Shown here piece after piece: positions 11,160-22,779 of a stretch of DNA of 64,000 nucleotides (positions are counted from its first letter, which is position 1; each line of letters starts with the position of its first letter). This DNA is from Megascapheus bottae (lineage: Eukaryota; Chordata; Mammalia; Rodentia; Geomyidae). The stretch is taken from positions 1,562,001 to 1,626,000 of the forward strand of contig JANJXV010000161.1 in the NCBI GenBank assembly GCA_024803745.1, read 5' to 3'. The position numbers and the translations under genes are program-made. Under the pieces are notes generated by a model. The model saw nothing but the letters and a program-made list of their open reading frames with translations, did no database searches and was not told the DNA's origin.

Positions 11160-11560
11160 ATATGTATGTATTTTCATTCCTGAAAAAAATAGTTTAAAAT
11201 GTGTTCAAATAAATGATGTAGGTTGATATATTTATCAAAATGGATTACTTGAACTCTAAAATAAACATTCTAGGTAATTTTTCTCATAAAATTGTAGTAA
11301 TGCTATAAAAATAATAAAAAAGGAATTTTAGTTATTAATTTCTTATGTTTTACCTTTAACATTATTACACTAAGCATACTGTTTATGCTATTAATACAGA
11401 CAGCATGAAATATGATTATGTAAAAAAATTAAATGATTAGAAATAGTAAGGTTGGGGGCCAGTAGTTTGGCTTGGTGGCACACACTCTGGACTGGCAAAA
11501 AAGAAGTAGGGTTAGATAAAACAGTTTTATTTCCAAATGTGTGGAAAATGGTATGATTTC
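11160..11560. other. No gene seen
   Basis: AT-rich unique sequence without recognisable repeats or reading frames. Confidence 0.45.
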
Positions 11561-11561
11561 T

Positions 11562-11752
11562 TGTTTCGCTAGCCCTGGGGCTTGAACTGAGGGACCAGGA
11601 ACTGTCCTTGGCCACATTTGTTCAAGGGTGGCACTCTGAAACCTGAGCCACAGTGCCCCATCTGCTTTTTCTGTGTATGCAGTGCCGAGGAATTGAATCA
11701 AGGTCTTCTTGTATACTAGGCGAGCACTCTACAACTAGGCAACATTAAAAGC
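11562..11752 (-). mobile_element. ID-dimer SINE
   Basis: ccctggggcttgaactgagg, the right monomer, and tatactaggcgagcactcta in the left monomer. Confidence 0.8.
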
Positions 11753-11754
11753 CA

Positions 11755-12165
11755 AAGTAGATTTTTGATGCTATTGTGGAGTTTTAATTTTCTTAAATAT
11801 TTGTACAAAGCACAATGGATATATAAACAGACTTGAACTCACAGAACAGAGTCCCACATAATATTACAGTAACTCTGGCACTTCTCCCGATTGACAAAAC
11901 ACATTTCCAGGCATCTGCTCTGTCCTTCAGCTTTGGTAGCTGACTTGTCTTTCCATGGAGGCCTGGCCTGGATTCCTGGTGATTCCATGCATTTCATAGT
12001 TCCCTGTATATCCAGTAAGGTTGTCTTCTATGGGACCAGACCTGTCTGGTTTTTGGCCCACCCAGGACCTATGTGTCTGAGGTCTCACATTATAAGTGGA
12101 AAATAAAACACAGTATAATAAGCACTGAAGAACTGCACACCATAATATTAACAATGAGAGTTTAA
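11755..12165. other. No gene seen
   Basis: Unique sequence. Short open frames on both strands show no family resemblance. Confidence 0.4.
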
Positions 12166-12169
12166 TAGT

Positions 12170-14480
12170 TAGCAAAGTAAATACAATGAATACTTGACAA
12201 GAATCATGAGAGCAAGATAAAGAGATGTCTTTTTAGGAAGGGGACAGGGAAGCTCTAAATCCAGACTGGCCTCCAAGTTGCCTTCAGACAGTAATTCTCC
12301 TTCAGAGTCCTCAGAAGGGTCTCCTTCCTCATGAGAAACAGAATGTCCTTCCTGAGTTAAGAGGGGGATGGATTCTGGTTTGTCGAATGGAGATTGAGTC
12401 TCTTTCAGTGAGATGGATGGGTCTGGATATTCTGTGAGGATGGATTCATTTTCCTCCAATGAATCCAGTATTGAGAGTACACTTGCTGCTTCCCATGGGG
12501 ACATTTTCCATGAGCCCAGCGTGTGCCCCTTCAGCTTGCACAATAAGTGGAGTGTTACTCTGACTCAGATGGACTGACTATGGGTGGAGTGTGAAAGGAA
12601 ACGGAAGGAAATCTGGCTGCTCTTTTTCTTCCTCCATAGTATCTGCAGGTTCAACTGTGTCACACATGGGGTTCAGAGCAAAAGGTATATCCACAGGACT
12701 CTAAACCTGTTTGGTAATTTCTACAGAAGGCCCATGCTTTCTGGAGTGCAGTGATGATTCTCAGTCTCCATCAGTCACCAGCTCCATTGGTGGGTTTTTC
12801 ATCCGGAGTTCAGGATAAGCTCTTCCACGATGACCCAAACCTAAGAATGGAAATAGGTACAGAGTGGACAGAGTGGACTCTGCAAGTTGAAGTGTCACTC
12901 AACTTCCATGAGGATCTAATGGAGGAACCTGTAGAACTGGAGTTTGGACTGAACACTGAGGAGGTGTAGGGTCTTTCTAATGAGTGCTTATTCCTGAGTC
13001 CTTTCAGAGGATAGACATTACCTGGATGACACCACCCATAAAGGGCATTTTGCCAAGCTCTGTAGAAGTAAGGGCCAACCAATATCTAGACCACATGGGC
13101 TTCCTACTCACAGGCTCTGAGGCACCCACACCAGGACTTCTACTTTTTCTTGGTCTTACTGGTCGCACATTCCTCCAGCTGGTCAAAAAGTATGTGTTTA
13201 GAAGAGCAGGTCCAAAGCCGGCATGTGGAGCCTCATATAGAGCTTGAATTGTGTCAGGGTGTGGCAGTTCTTGAACTCGTAGAAATCACTGGGGTAGAAG
13301 TCCATTCACATCGTATAGATGGAACACATGATGCTGTGGGCACATTCGGTACAAGGAAAGTGAGAGCCCTCTCTCTCCATCCTGAGCCTTTTACCAAAGC
13401 CGCTTTCTTGCAGGACTCTAATGCTGTGGCTGTCCTGCAGAGTTGTGCACTTATGTGCTGGGAGGGGTGTAAGAGACACTCGAGAACAGGATGACTTTTA
13501 CACCCCACTTCCAGAAGCTTCTGAGAGAGGCCTCTATGCATCTGTCCAAAGTAAACGCACCTTAAATTAACTAAGTAAATGCTCTAAATAAATCAATAAG
13601 TGAATGCTCTAAATAAAGAACTAAATGCATATTCCTCTAATCTTAGCCACCCAGCAGGCTGAGCTCTGAAGATCACAGTGGAAAGCCAGTCTAGTCAGTA
13701 AAAGTCTAAAGGCACTTGTCTTCAATTAGGCAGCAAAAAGCCAGAACTTGACCTATGAATCAAATAGTACAGTGCTAATTTTTGAACACCAAAGGAATGG
13801 TATTTAGACCTGGGTTCAGGTTCAAGTGGCAGCACTGGACCACACACCAAAATGTAAAGGCTTTCAGGTTTTAACAGGCAAAGCTATCACAATCCCTCCC
13901 TGATGGCTCAAAAGTGATTCAGCCCCCAGCTTTTCCTCTGACGCCAGTATTTCACAGGCCTCCGCCATTAGTACTGACACCTCATTTCTTACTGGGAAAT
14001 GGGATTTCCTAGGATGTCACCTAGGTGAGGGCTGCAGTTGGGAGCCATTTACTCATGCCTGAAATCCAACTTCTCAGTAAGCACACTGTTGAGACTCCAG
14101 TAGCTTGTGAGGGAAATGAAATGGCATGGTGTCCCAGTCATAATGAAGTAGTTTGTGCACTTGTATCATGCTTAGCTCCCCTGTGAACACCCCAGTGAAA
14201 CAAACAGGCTCAGAGAGTATCCAAGTATTCCAAGGCTTGGCCAGGAGGGGTGAGCAAACCTGGGTTTGGGTGGGAACCCTCACTTTTTCAAGAGAATTTC
14301 CAGCAACTACTACATTGTCCTCCACTATTTGAAATTGTGCAGGAAGTTTCCCACATAAAAGAGATCACCTTTCTGGTAGGCAGCGATCAGCTTTGTCAGC
14401 AGCATCTCCAACAGGCCTTCCTCCTGGATCCATACGTTACAAGGCTCATTCAGAGTCTGAGCTGACTTACCATGACATTA
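12170..14480 (-). pseudogene. Decayed RALGDS-like (Ral guanine nucleotide exchange factor) pseudogene, REM region
   Basis: RALGDS proteins activate Ral GTPases through a REM plus RasGEF (CDC25-like) domain pair. On the minus strand 14,420 to about 14,285 reads without gaps against the family's start of REM (GTLEKLVEHL…LSYVTIFL region): visible pieces are EGLLEMLLTKLIAAYQKGDL and FYVGNFL. The conserved Gln-Gln of that segment has become TAG TAG, followed by LLEILLKK. A second block, 13,320-13,205, aligns without gaps to the later REM segment (ILGTW…DQYSEDF…LNMPGSDL). It shows DFYPSDFYEF and LYMRLHMPALDL, with the Trp codon changed to TGA. An acidic open stretch at 12,169-12,543 may be linker or unrelated. 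I see no RasGEF catalytic domain or Ras-association domain. Family recognition is from memory of the RALGDS sequence; the stop codons are directly visible. The edges are uncertain. Confidence 0.72.
13630..13850 (+). mobile_element. Diverged B1-ID SINE inside the pseudogene
   Basis: cctctaatcttagccaccca and gaagatcacagtggaaagcc keep the B1 outline. The tail is degraded. Confidence 0.5.
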
Positions 14481-15229
14481 TGTTGGCAAAACAGTGGATA
14501 TTTCAAACGTAGGAATGGGACCACACTTCACACTGAGGAATTGGAATAGAGTAGATTGGAAATGACACACTCTAATCTCAGTATAGTCACTTGAAAGTAC
14601 ACAAGAAGGTTGTAGTGTGTGGGCAGGATGATGGGTTCAAATAGGTTTCCTCTCAATATACTTCATCTGAGTTGCCCTGGAGTTTCCTGGCTTTCTTCCT
14701 AGAGAAATGCCTGATATATGGGGATTTTGGCTTGGCACTGGTCCAGAATCTACTTCTTCAAGTGAGAGATCCATATCTCTCATGCCTGAGATCCGAGCCT
14801 CCTGACCGTTGGCAACAGCACAGCAACATCTTTCTTCCTCCTGAGCCACAGGCCAAGGGAGCTGGCTTGAGCTGGTTGTCACATGCAGTGGCTTGGTTAC
14901 CAGGGTTCCATATTCTGTTCCATTGTGAGGGAGGTAGGGTCACATTTCAAGGCCCAATGACCAAAGCTCCTTGCTCACAGAAGACCTCCCCAAAGACATA
15001 CTGGAGGCTGAATCTCCCTTCCCACCTCACATATGGATGTAGTAAACAACACACCATTTTGTTAAAATCCCAAGTCATTAACTAGGCGTAAGTGCTAGCC
15101 TGGTCTCAGGCTCAAGGAGCCTTTCTTAGGTAAGATCCAAACTTAACTGTCACTATTTCCCTTACCCTTCACAAGACATTTTGCTTCACAGTGCCTTCTC
15201 AGCTTGCATTTTGCCTCTTGCACATTTTC

Positions 15230-15415
15230 TTTGCTAGTCCTGGTACTTGACCTCAGAGCCTGACCATTGTTCTTAGGCTTTCTTTAGGCTATAGCTGTCC
15301 CACCAAGCCACAGCACCACTTCCAGCGTTTTCTATGTATATAGTACTCCAGAATCAAACCAGAGTCTTTTTGTGTGGTAGCCAAGCACTCTACAAATAGA
15401 TGAAACACCCAGGCC
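15230..15415 (-). mobile_element. ID-dimer SINE within spacer paralogue
   Basis: ccacagcaccacttccagcg and tggtagccaagcactctaca. It corresponds to the plus-strand ID dimer of each array spacer (for example 33,463-33,650). Confidence 0.75.
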
Positions 15416-15654
15416 ATCTTGCACATAGTATTCACTTCAATCTTCTAGGACGTTGTTAGGTTTCTGTATCGTAATCAATTTTTCTTCCTGATGAATATCT
15501 GTGCTGTCATCTGTAAAAATGCAAGTGGGAAAATCACAGAAGCATTGGTGACATAAAAAAAAGTCTTACAGACATAGATAAGTGTTCATTCTTTGTAGGA
15601 GAAAGGATATTTTGATATGATGATGATGACTATTTATAAATACTTTATCTGGGT

Positions 15655-15860
15655 TTAGAGTTTGGCCCAGTGGTAGAGTGCTTGCCTAGCATCCATGAAG
15701 ATCTAGGTTTGAGTCCTTAATATCACACAGATATAAAAATCCATATGGCAATGTGGCTCAAGTGGCAGAGGGTAGACTTGGGAAAAGCCAAGAGCAGTGC
15801 TCAGGCCCTGAGTTCAAGCCCCAGGAATGGCAGAAAAAACAAAAGAAAAGAAAAGAAAAG
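15655..15860 (+). mobile_element. ID-dimer SINE within spacer paralogue
   Basis: gagtttggcccagtggtaga, gcttgcctagcatccatgaa and caatgtggctcaagtggcag, then an AAAAG-rich tail. It corresponds to the minus-strand ID dimer in each array spacer. Confidence 0.85.
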
Positions 15861-16084
15861 AAATGTGCTTTTTACAAGTTATTCACTCACAGCATTTGCC
15901 TCTGAATTCTTCGCTTCTGCATCTTGTGACTTATCCCTTTCCCTCAATGTAGACAAGAAAAACAGATTTTTTACTTGCTATCCTGTTGTCCAATCTTTGG
16001 ATATTAATTCAAAATACAATATTGCCTGAAATATTGTGTGTGTGCATGTGTGTGTATCTGCCAATGTGTGCATGCACACATGTG

Positions 16085-16475
16085 TACAGGGTTTAGGGCT
16101 TACTCATAGGGCCTGTGTGATAACCCTCAGCATCTTTTCCTCAAAGGTATTGGTCTTTCACTTGTAGCTTATTATAGCTAATTGGAGTTGAGAGATTCAC
16201 TCAATTTCTTGCCCTGTGCATTGGAACCCAGTGCTGGGTTCTCATATTGTTAATTGTAGCTATAGAGAAGCCTGAGGTCTGGGGATCCTCGTTAGAATCC
16301 AGCCCCTGAAAGAAAGTCACTGATAGAAATCTTTATCTTCATTTAAGCACGAATAAATAAGGCAAAAGTGGAACTGTGGCTCAGTTCCTCTTGTAGCAGC
16401 CATGAGAAAATTAGTAATTGGCAGCACCTGGTCCCTGAGAGAAATCCTTAGCACTGGTTCAAAAAAAGAAAGAAA
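16085..16475. mobile_element. Two degraded B1-ID SINE remnants
   Basis: 16,085-16,215 resembles the minus-strand composite (agctaattggagttgagaga). 16,230-16,475 resembles the plus-strand composite with its tail (ggaactgtggctcagttcct). Confidence 0.45.
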
Positions 16476-16479
16476 ATAA

Positions 16480-16915
16480 TGAAAAAAATTAAAACTTGCT
16501 GAGGAATCCATAAGGATAAACGTGCCTGTGAATAATCTTGTCATTTCCGATTCCCTCAAGAGCTTAGGTCTCTCCGTATTTTATCAAGTTTTTTTAAAGA
16601 TATTTACATATTTTCTATCTTTCTTAAACAGAGATAGCCATCCACAAAACACAAACACAAACTCTCACACAGTATACCACCCACCCATAAGTGTCTGGCT
16701 ATGTATATATGTATAGTCATATGTATTGATCTGTCTCTCTATACTAATATATAAATGCATAAACATATGTATTTAGACAAACCGGAAACATACATAGATA
16801 GGTCTCATGCGTTTCCAGATTTTGTGCAAGTCTTCTGAGTGCAACTTATCATTGTATTGTTTGTCAAGATAGAGTCCCTCTAACTTTTGGCCAGCTTCTT
16901 GTCCTTTGATACTTT
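16480..16915. other. No gene seen
   Basis: Unique AT-rich sequence. No exon-like or repeat signal was recognised. Confidence 0.4.
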
Positions 16916-16917
16916 TT

Positions 16918-17108
16918 TCTGCCAGTCCTGGGTTTTGAACGCTAGGCCTGGATGCTGTCACTGAGCTTGAGCTTCTTGCATTCAGTAGTTTATTGCAGAT
17001 AAGAGTCTCATGGAGTTTCTGTCCTGGGCTGGCTTTGAATTGTGATCCTCAGATCTCAAACTCCTGAGTAGCTAGGATGACAGTCTTGAGCTACCAGTAC
17101 CTGGTTCC
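16918..17108 (-). mobile_element. B1-ID composite SINE
   Basis: cagtcctgggttttgaacgc, gcagataagagtctcatgga, and cctgagtagctaggatgaca. Confidence 0.8.
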
Positions 17109-17109
17109 T

Positions 17110-18305
17110 TTGCCTCTTTTACCCTTTTTTTTGGCCCCACCACAGCCATGGTATCTACCTTCCTATGTTCTCTCCACCTTCCCCCAGACAGGGGTCTGAC
17201 AGATGCTTTCCACCCACTTATTCATGTCCTCCTCTGTATTGGCTGACAGCTAAGACATGCACTCACTTGTCTGGATGCCAAACACAAAGCCATGTGATTG
17301 TTTCTCAGTCTGGAACATCCTATCAGATTTATAGCACCACAGAGGGTCAGGTTGATGCTCCTCCAGGGCTTCTTAAATTGTTCTCATATTAATCCACAAC
17401 ACGTTTGTCATCACTTGTCCAGCTAATTCATGGACTAAAGCAGCATTCCCTACAAACTTAGATCCCAATACCATGAGGACACTCAAGGGTGCATTAGGAG
17501 TGTGACCTGCAGGTGGATGTGAGCCTGTCTAAGTTGGAGGGGATTTCTACACCACAGGAAATGGAATACAAATTTAGAATCTGCTTTCATGAGGTGACAA
17601 TCTCTGGCAGATGTTCTTATCAAATGTGGCACTGCCTACTTCCAGCTTAAAACATGGGTTGATGACCCAGCAGAACAGAGAATGTATTCACCCCGTCCCA
17701 ACACATAGGCTGGGACCCTGAACTTTCAAGTAGCATTTGGCTTTGAAGGATATGAGACCTTAGTCTACAAATGATGACCCCCGTCCCGTGAGGCATAGCA
17801 AACGGAGCCAAAGTGAAACCCAGTTAAGCACCAGATCAAGCTTCCCTTCTTCAGTAGGGTATGGTTTGAAAACTGTGCATAGCTTCTGTTTGAAGCCAGT
17901 CCAGAAAGGAAAGTCCATGAAACTCTCATTTCCAGTTAACTGCCAAGGGGTTGGGGGAAGTCACAGGCTGGGGGATGCACAGTATGATCCATGGGCCCTG
18001 TGCAGCTACTGGGTCAACCCCTTCTGCATCTCAGCCTTTGGCTTTGAGCTCTGTGATCGTCAAGATGTGCACAGTCTGTACTCTGGCTGGCAGAAGAAAG
18101 GACCCTGGGAAGACAATTGTAGACACTTTGTGAGTGTAGGAAGGGGTATGCTGGACACCCAGTCCAAGAGGAGCTAAAACTGGAGTCGAGGGGTGTGCAA
18201 GGAGTGGGTGTGAGGGTTGTGGGCAGTCACAGTCACGGCAGAGGTGGCTCTGTCTGTGGGGTGAGTGCCTCCCTGCAGGCACAGTACTGGACATATCAGA
18301 GATCC
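17110..18305 (+). other. Unassigned, relatively GC-rich region with one ORF-like stretch
   Basis: An open frame at 17,788-18,177 (129 codons) includes a Cys/Trp-rich part (CSYWVNPFCISAFGFELCD). A possible splice acceptor (tttccag, near 17,935) and a possible donor (tttgtgagtg, near 18,130) bracket about 195 bp. I do not recognise the protein. It could be an exon remnant or chance, and nothing else here forms a gene. Confidence 0.2.
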
Positions 18306-18427
18306 ACATGAAAAGGAAAAGCTGGAAATGGCACTATGGTTCAAATGGTAGTGCATCAACCTTGAGCAAAAGAGCTCAGGGACAGTACCCAGGACCTGAG
18401 TTCAAGCCTCATGACTGTAAAAAAAAG
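18306..18427 (+). mobile_element. SINE ID-tail monomer
   Basis: ctggaaatggcactatggtt…gggacagtacccaggacctg…gttcaagcctcatgactg, then an oligo-A run. Confidence 0.75.
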
Positions 18428-18429
18428 AA

Positions 18430-19665
18430 CCAGGACTATGAGAGTGAACCTGGTACTCTCTTGGTCTAATCAGACACAAGAAGAGGCCGGGACAGGCTGT
18501 GGAAAAACACAGAGAACATCTTCCCCCAGCTCATCCTGTCCTTTATGTTGGGGCAGCCATGTAACTAGGGCTACGGTGAGATCATCTTCACCCCTGTGCT
18601 GCCATCTGAATTGTAGGCCTCTGTCTTGGCATGGGGTGTCCTGATGGCTGAGCAGGTGCCCTAACCCTAGATGGAGAGCAGCCACTGACTGTGGTAGCTA
18701 AGGAGAGATCTCTTCCATAGCTATCAGGCCACCCAGCATGGGAGCCATAACCACCCCTCACCCAGGTAGAGGCCAATGGTTTTCCAGGTGCTACTAACAT
18801 TGCCCCACCCCTAGCTCTGGGTACACGTGACATTCCCTCCACAAGGAGCAGGACTAAGTGAAGGATCAGGAAGCTGCCTATGGGCTTCAGATGATGGCCA
18901 GGCTGGCACTACAGATGGCCTCACTCTGTCACCACCTTCCCCTGCCTCCATCATTCCTCCATCATGCCTCTCTACCTCCCACCCATTAACCTTGGAAACC
19001 AATGAACTGGGCTCTCATCATTCCTCTCATCTCTTCAACCACCTTGCCATGCATCCATCCCTCTGTCACTTTCACCCCACACACATCCCACCACCAGCCA
19101 CCCTGTAGCTTATGAGGATCCCAGAGGAAGCTCTTGGTGAAGGGCTTGTGACCACAAAACAGTTACTATCACCCGCTCCAGCCTGATCCACCACAGAATA
19201 AGAACAGCCAAGCAGGCACACACTGCAGCAGAGTTGCTCTGCTGCCACCCTGATTTCTTCATGGCCAGGACTTGGCTCTCCTCAGCCTCCCAGCTCAGTA
19301 ACCAGAACATTGTGCTTTCACAGAGCCATGGCTTCCAGTGTCCATGGACACAATGACATCAAGGTGATGCCAACTTCCCCATCTCTATATACTTCTAACT
19401 ATGGGATGGGAGCTGATGTTCTCTTCTGTGACTCCATCCGCTAAGAGGCTCATGCAGATTTCTATCCTTTGCTCATCATGGTGACTCTTTGGTTAACAAG
19501 TCACTGCTGGGCTTCCAGTTCACCACATATAGAACCCATACTCCAACACTTTTCTTAGAAGGACTGATGACTTTTAAATATTCTCTAGTTTTAAATTTCT
19601 AGTTCCTTCTCTCTTTCATTTATATATTTCCCTTCCTCACATACTTCCCTTTTTTTACCTTCCTT
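18430..19665. other. No recognisable gene; GC-richer unique sequence
   Basis: Several 60-90 codon frames overlap on both strands with no family signature. Base composition is higher in GC than the flanks, which suggests old genic or pseudogenic DNA. I cannot name it. Confidence 0.35.
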
Positions 19666-19669
19666 CTTT

Positions 19670-19885
19670 CATTCCTGGCCTTGAACTCAATACCTGGAGC
19701 TTTTTCTTAGCTTTTCTTTACTCAAGGTAGCACTCTAGCTCTTGAGCCACAGCTCTACTTCAATCTTTGTTCTTGCTCTAAACTGGGAGTATGAGTCTCA
19801 TGCATTTTTCCCTTTGCTGTGTTGGTTTTAAACCACAATACTAAGATCAGGATCCTGAATATGCCTCGGATTACAGGTATTATCT
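19670..19885 (-). mobile_element. Diverged B1-ID SINE
   Basis: tcctggccttgaactcaata, ctcttgagccacagctctac and ctcggattacaggtattatc. Confidence 0.6.
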
Positions 19886-20825
19886 AATCAAAACAAATTC
19901 CTGATTTCTTTTTTAGACATAATTAGTTCTTTCAGGTGAGCCACCAGCCACTCATGCAAGAGCATTGCAGGATCCCAGCATTCATCTTGTCTCCAGTCTT
20001 ATTCCATCCATCTCACAATGGTCATCTAAAACACCCTGCTGCATGCCTGAAGTCGCAAGGAACGTTCTCAACGCCATGAGAAGCCCCCTTAAGCTCTGCC
20101 TCAGACATGCCCAGCCCCCATCCCACTTCCACATGAGCATTTGTTTAGGAGAAATTTCCTGAGTACATCATCATCTTTTCCTCACCATTCAAATTTCATC
20201 TTTGGAGTCATTTCTCCCAGACAAAGAGGAACATGATCCATGGTTTGATAGCAGCTCCAGCTTCATAGTCCCAGTCACCAACACCCCCCCCCCATTACCT
20301 TGCCAGACACCTGAATTCAAGGACAATGTTTTCACTACCCCTGACTCTTATCAAATGTTTTAACTTATACAGTGCATTAAAATAATTTTACTAAATGGAA
20401 TAAACACATGGCATCAAGCTTCAGAATCTTTGCACCTGAACTTTTAGTGAATCACAGACACACCAGCATTTCTGTAGCCAACAGAAATCTTAGCTTTGAG
20501 ATTTCAGCATTCCTGGTATCCAAGTTTGGATGTGCTTACACTGCCCTTAATGGGGCACTTCAATCACACAATCCCACAACAATCACTGTCATTTGACATT
20601 CTCTGGTAGGTGGTGCTAGGAAAAAGACTGATGTGCCAACTCCATGCTGGCTTGACCTATGCCATCTTCAAACCTGGAGCAAGTGGGGCTCCTCTCTCCA
20701 TGACATCTTTTGTGTACTACCCCAGGAGGACCTTTACCTTGAGTCAAAATTATGAAGACTATCTCTACCAGCAAAGATTCCAGTGAGATGTGCCTACATG
20801 GATAAAGCTAAAATCTCACTAAAGT
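19886..20825. other. No gene seen
   Basis: Unique sequence with a short C run near 20,283. Short open frames only. Confidence 0.4.
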
Positions 20826-20829
20826 GAGG

Positions 20830-21045
20830 TTGTTGGCAGTGCTGGAGTCTGAACTCAGGGCCTGGGCACTAAGCATTTGTACTCAAGACTACCCTTTACC
20901 ACTTGAGCCCAAATTCCATTCCCAGCTGTTTTTATTTTTGGTAGTAAGAATCTATCAGACTTTCCTGTTCTAGGTGACTTGGAACTTCCATACTCAGATC
21001 TCAGCCTCTTGACCAGCCTGGATTAAAAGTGTGGATCAGCCATGC
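20830..21045 (-). mobile_element. Diverged B1-ID SINE
   Basis: ggagtctgaactcagggcctgggc, ttaccacttgagcccaaatt and ctcagatctcagcctcttga. Confidence 0.7.
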
Positions 21046-21430
21046 GCCACACCTGAGGACTTTTGCCAGCACATTTTTTCCCAAAAATTAGAAGAGGAAG
21101 ATGTGGGAGGGTTGGGCTCATCCTGCCCTGCATATGAAGGAGAGCATGAGCGCCTGAACTTCATTCCCTGTTGTAGGCTGCTGGAGGAAAAGGAAGCAAA
21201 TAGGCACAGGCTGGCAGCAGATGCCACAGAACAACTTGTGACCAAGACTCCCAGAGCAGACCACAGAATCGATGACAGAGTTGGATCTACCCAGTAACAG
21301 AGGCAGTGGTGACACCTGAAACTGTGCGTTTGAGCCTTTGCTGCTAGTAAACAGGGCCACCTATGTCTCAATGAGAAAGGTGAGATTTTGGTGGAGAAGG
21401 TGAGATTAAACATTATGTATCATGCCAGAA
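21046..21430. other. No gene seen
   Basis: Overlapping open frames of 88 and 125 codons on opposite strands have no recognisable family. Confidence 0.35.
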
Positions 21431-21434
21431 GACA

Positions 21435-22330
21435 GACTATAAGGGGTCTTTTATTATTCCAAGTGAAATTTTGGATTTCCTCTTCTGTTTCTTTAAAGAA
21501 TGACATTGGGATATTGATGAATCTTGCACTGAATTTGTAGATAGTCCCTATCAAGATTGCCATTTTTACAATATTACTTTTTCCAAACCAGGAGCATAGG
21601 TTTTTGCATTTCCTCAGTTCTGCGTTAATTTCCTTCTCCAGGGTTTATAGTTCCATCAAAAAGGTGCTTTACATTCTAAGTTAATTCCTAGGTATTTTAT
21701 TTTCTTTGATAGCAAAATGAGTTGCTATCCTGATTCTTGCCTCATTCCTCTCATTTGTTGGCATATAGGAAGGCAGTTGACATTGAGGGTTAATTTTATA
21801 CCCTGCTACCTTACAAAAGTTTTATATCAGCTCAAGCAGCTTCGGAGTAGAGTCTATAGGGTTCTTTAAATACAGAATCATGTCATCTGTAAGGAGAGAA
21901 AGTTTCAGTTCCTCTTTCCCTTTTCCTCCTCACTCCAGTTAGAATGGCCAAGATCCAGAAATCTAATAACGTATGCTGGAGGGGATGTGGCCAGGAGGGA
22001 TCACTACTACACTGCTGGTGGGATTGCAAACTCGTTCAACCACTATGGAAAGCACTATGGCAGTATCCCAAAAAGACTAAACATAGAGCTCCCCTGTGAT
22101 CCAGCAATTTCACTACTTGACAATCGTCCAGATAGGACACACTAAATTCACTAGAACAATAACATTTATCACAGCACTATTTACTATAACAAAGGTATGG
22201 AACCAACCCAGATGCCCGTCAGTTGATGAGTAGATCAAATATGGTGTTTTTACACAATGGAATTCTGTGCTTCTGTCAGAAAGAATGACATAGACGAATT
22301 TGTAAGGAAATAGAAAGACTGTAAAGTTTA
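21435..22330 (+). mobile_element. 5'-inverted (twin-primed) L1 insertion
   Basis: 21,435-21,925 carries RT-domain sequence in minus orientation (ggggtcttttattattcc … atcatgtcatctgtaaggag, the FADD region). 21,930-22,330 carries the ORF2 C-terminal region in plus orientation (ccagttagaatggccaagatc … actgctggtgggattgcaaactcg). An inverted 5' part followed by a forward 3' part, with the intervening ORF2 segment missing, is the classic product of twin priming during L1 insertion. Both parts are degraded, so the event is old. The 3' end runs into the CT repeat. Confidence 0.85.
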
Positions 22331-22344
22331 GAAATTAGTTTCTG

Positions 22345-22522
22345 TCTCCTTCTCTCTCTCCTTCTCTATCTCTGTAAAATTTAGAAGTTCCTGTTTCTCT
22401 CTCTTTTCTCTCTTTCTCTCTCTCTTTCTGTCTCTCTCTTTCTGTCTCTCTCTTTCTGTCTCTCTCTGTCTCTCTCTGTCTCTCTCTCTCTCTGTCTCTC
22501 TCTGTCTCTCTGTCTCTCTCTG

Positions 22523-22597
<75 letters not shown>
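22345..22597. repeat. (CT)n / (TCTCTG)n microsatellite
   Basis: About 250 bp of pyrimidine dinucleotides with interspersed G; long Arg-Glu frames on the minus strand are artefacts of it. Confidence 0.95.
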
Positions 22598-22598
<1 letters not shown>

Positions 22599-22772
22599 AT
22601 CCTTAGGCTTGAACTCAGGGCCTGAGCTACTTTTGCTCAAGGTTAGCACTCTACCATTTGAACCACAATACTGCTTCTGGCTTGCTCTTTTCACGTAGTA
22701 TTGAGGAATCTAACCCAGGCCTTCATCCTTGATAGGTTAGCACTCTACCACTAAGCCACACAGTCAGCTTTT
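22597..22772 (-). mobile_element. ID-dimer SINE
   Basis: aggcttgaactcagggcctg, ttgctcaaggttagcactct and the left monomer ending in ctaccactaagccaca. Confidence 0.8.
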
Positions 22773-22779
22773 AGAGCTT

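Larger units (their letters stand above)
14606..15985 (-). repeat. Single-copy, inverted, diverged paralogue of the array spacer
   Basis: Read on the minus strand this segment follows the array spacer (for example 32,880-34,283) end to end. Shared landmarks are the atctgtttttcttgtctac end, an ID dimer, a CAT run (4 units here at 15,618-15,629), a second ID dimer in opposite orientation, the agcctccagtatgtctttgg stretch, and the cacacactacaac end. In the array an L1 poly-A tract begins exactly at that last point, whereas here the sequence runs on (cttcttgtgtactttc) toward the RALGDS-like pseudogene. The divergence is substantial, so the two loci separated well before the array amplified. Confidence 0.85.

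Noticed and set aside
22335..22694. Arg/Glu-repeat protein frames
   Set aside because: Translation of the CT dinucleotide repeat.
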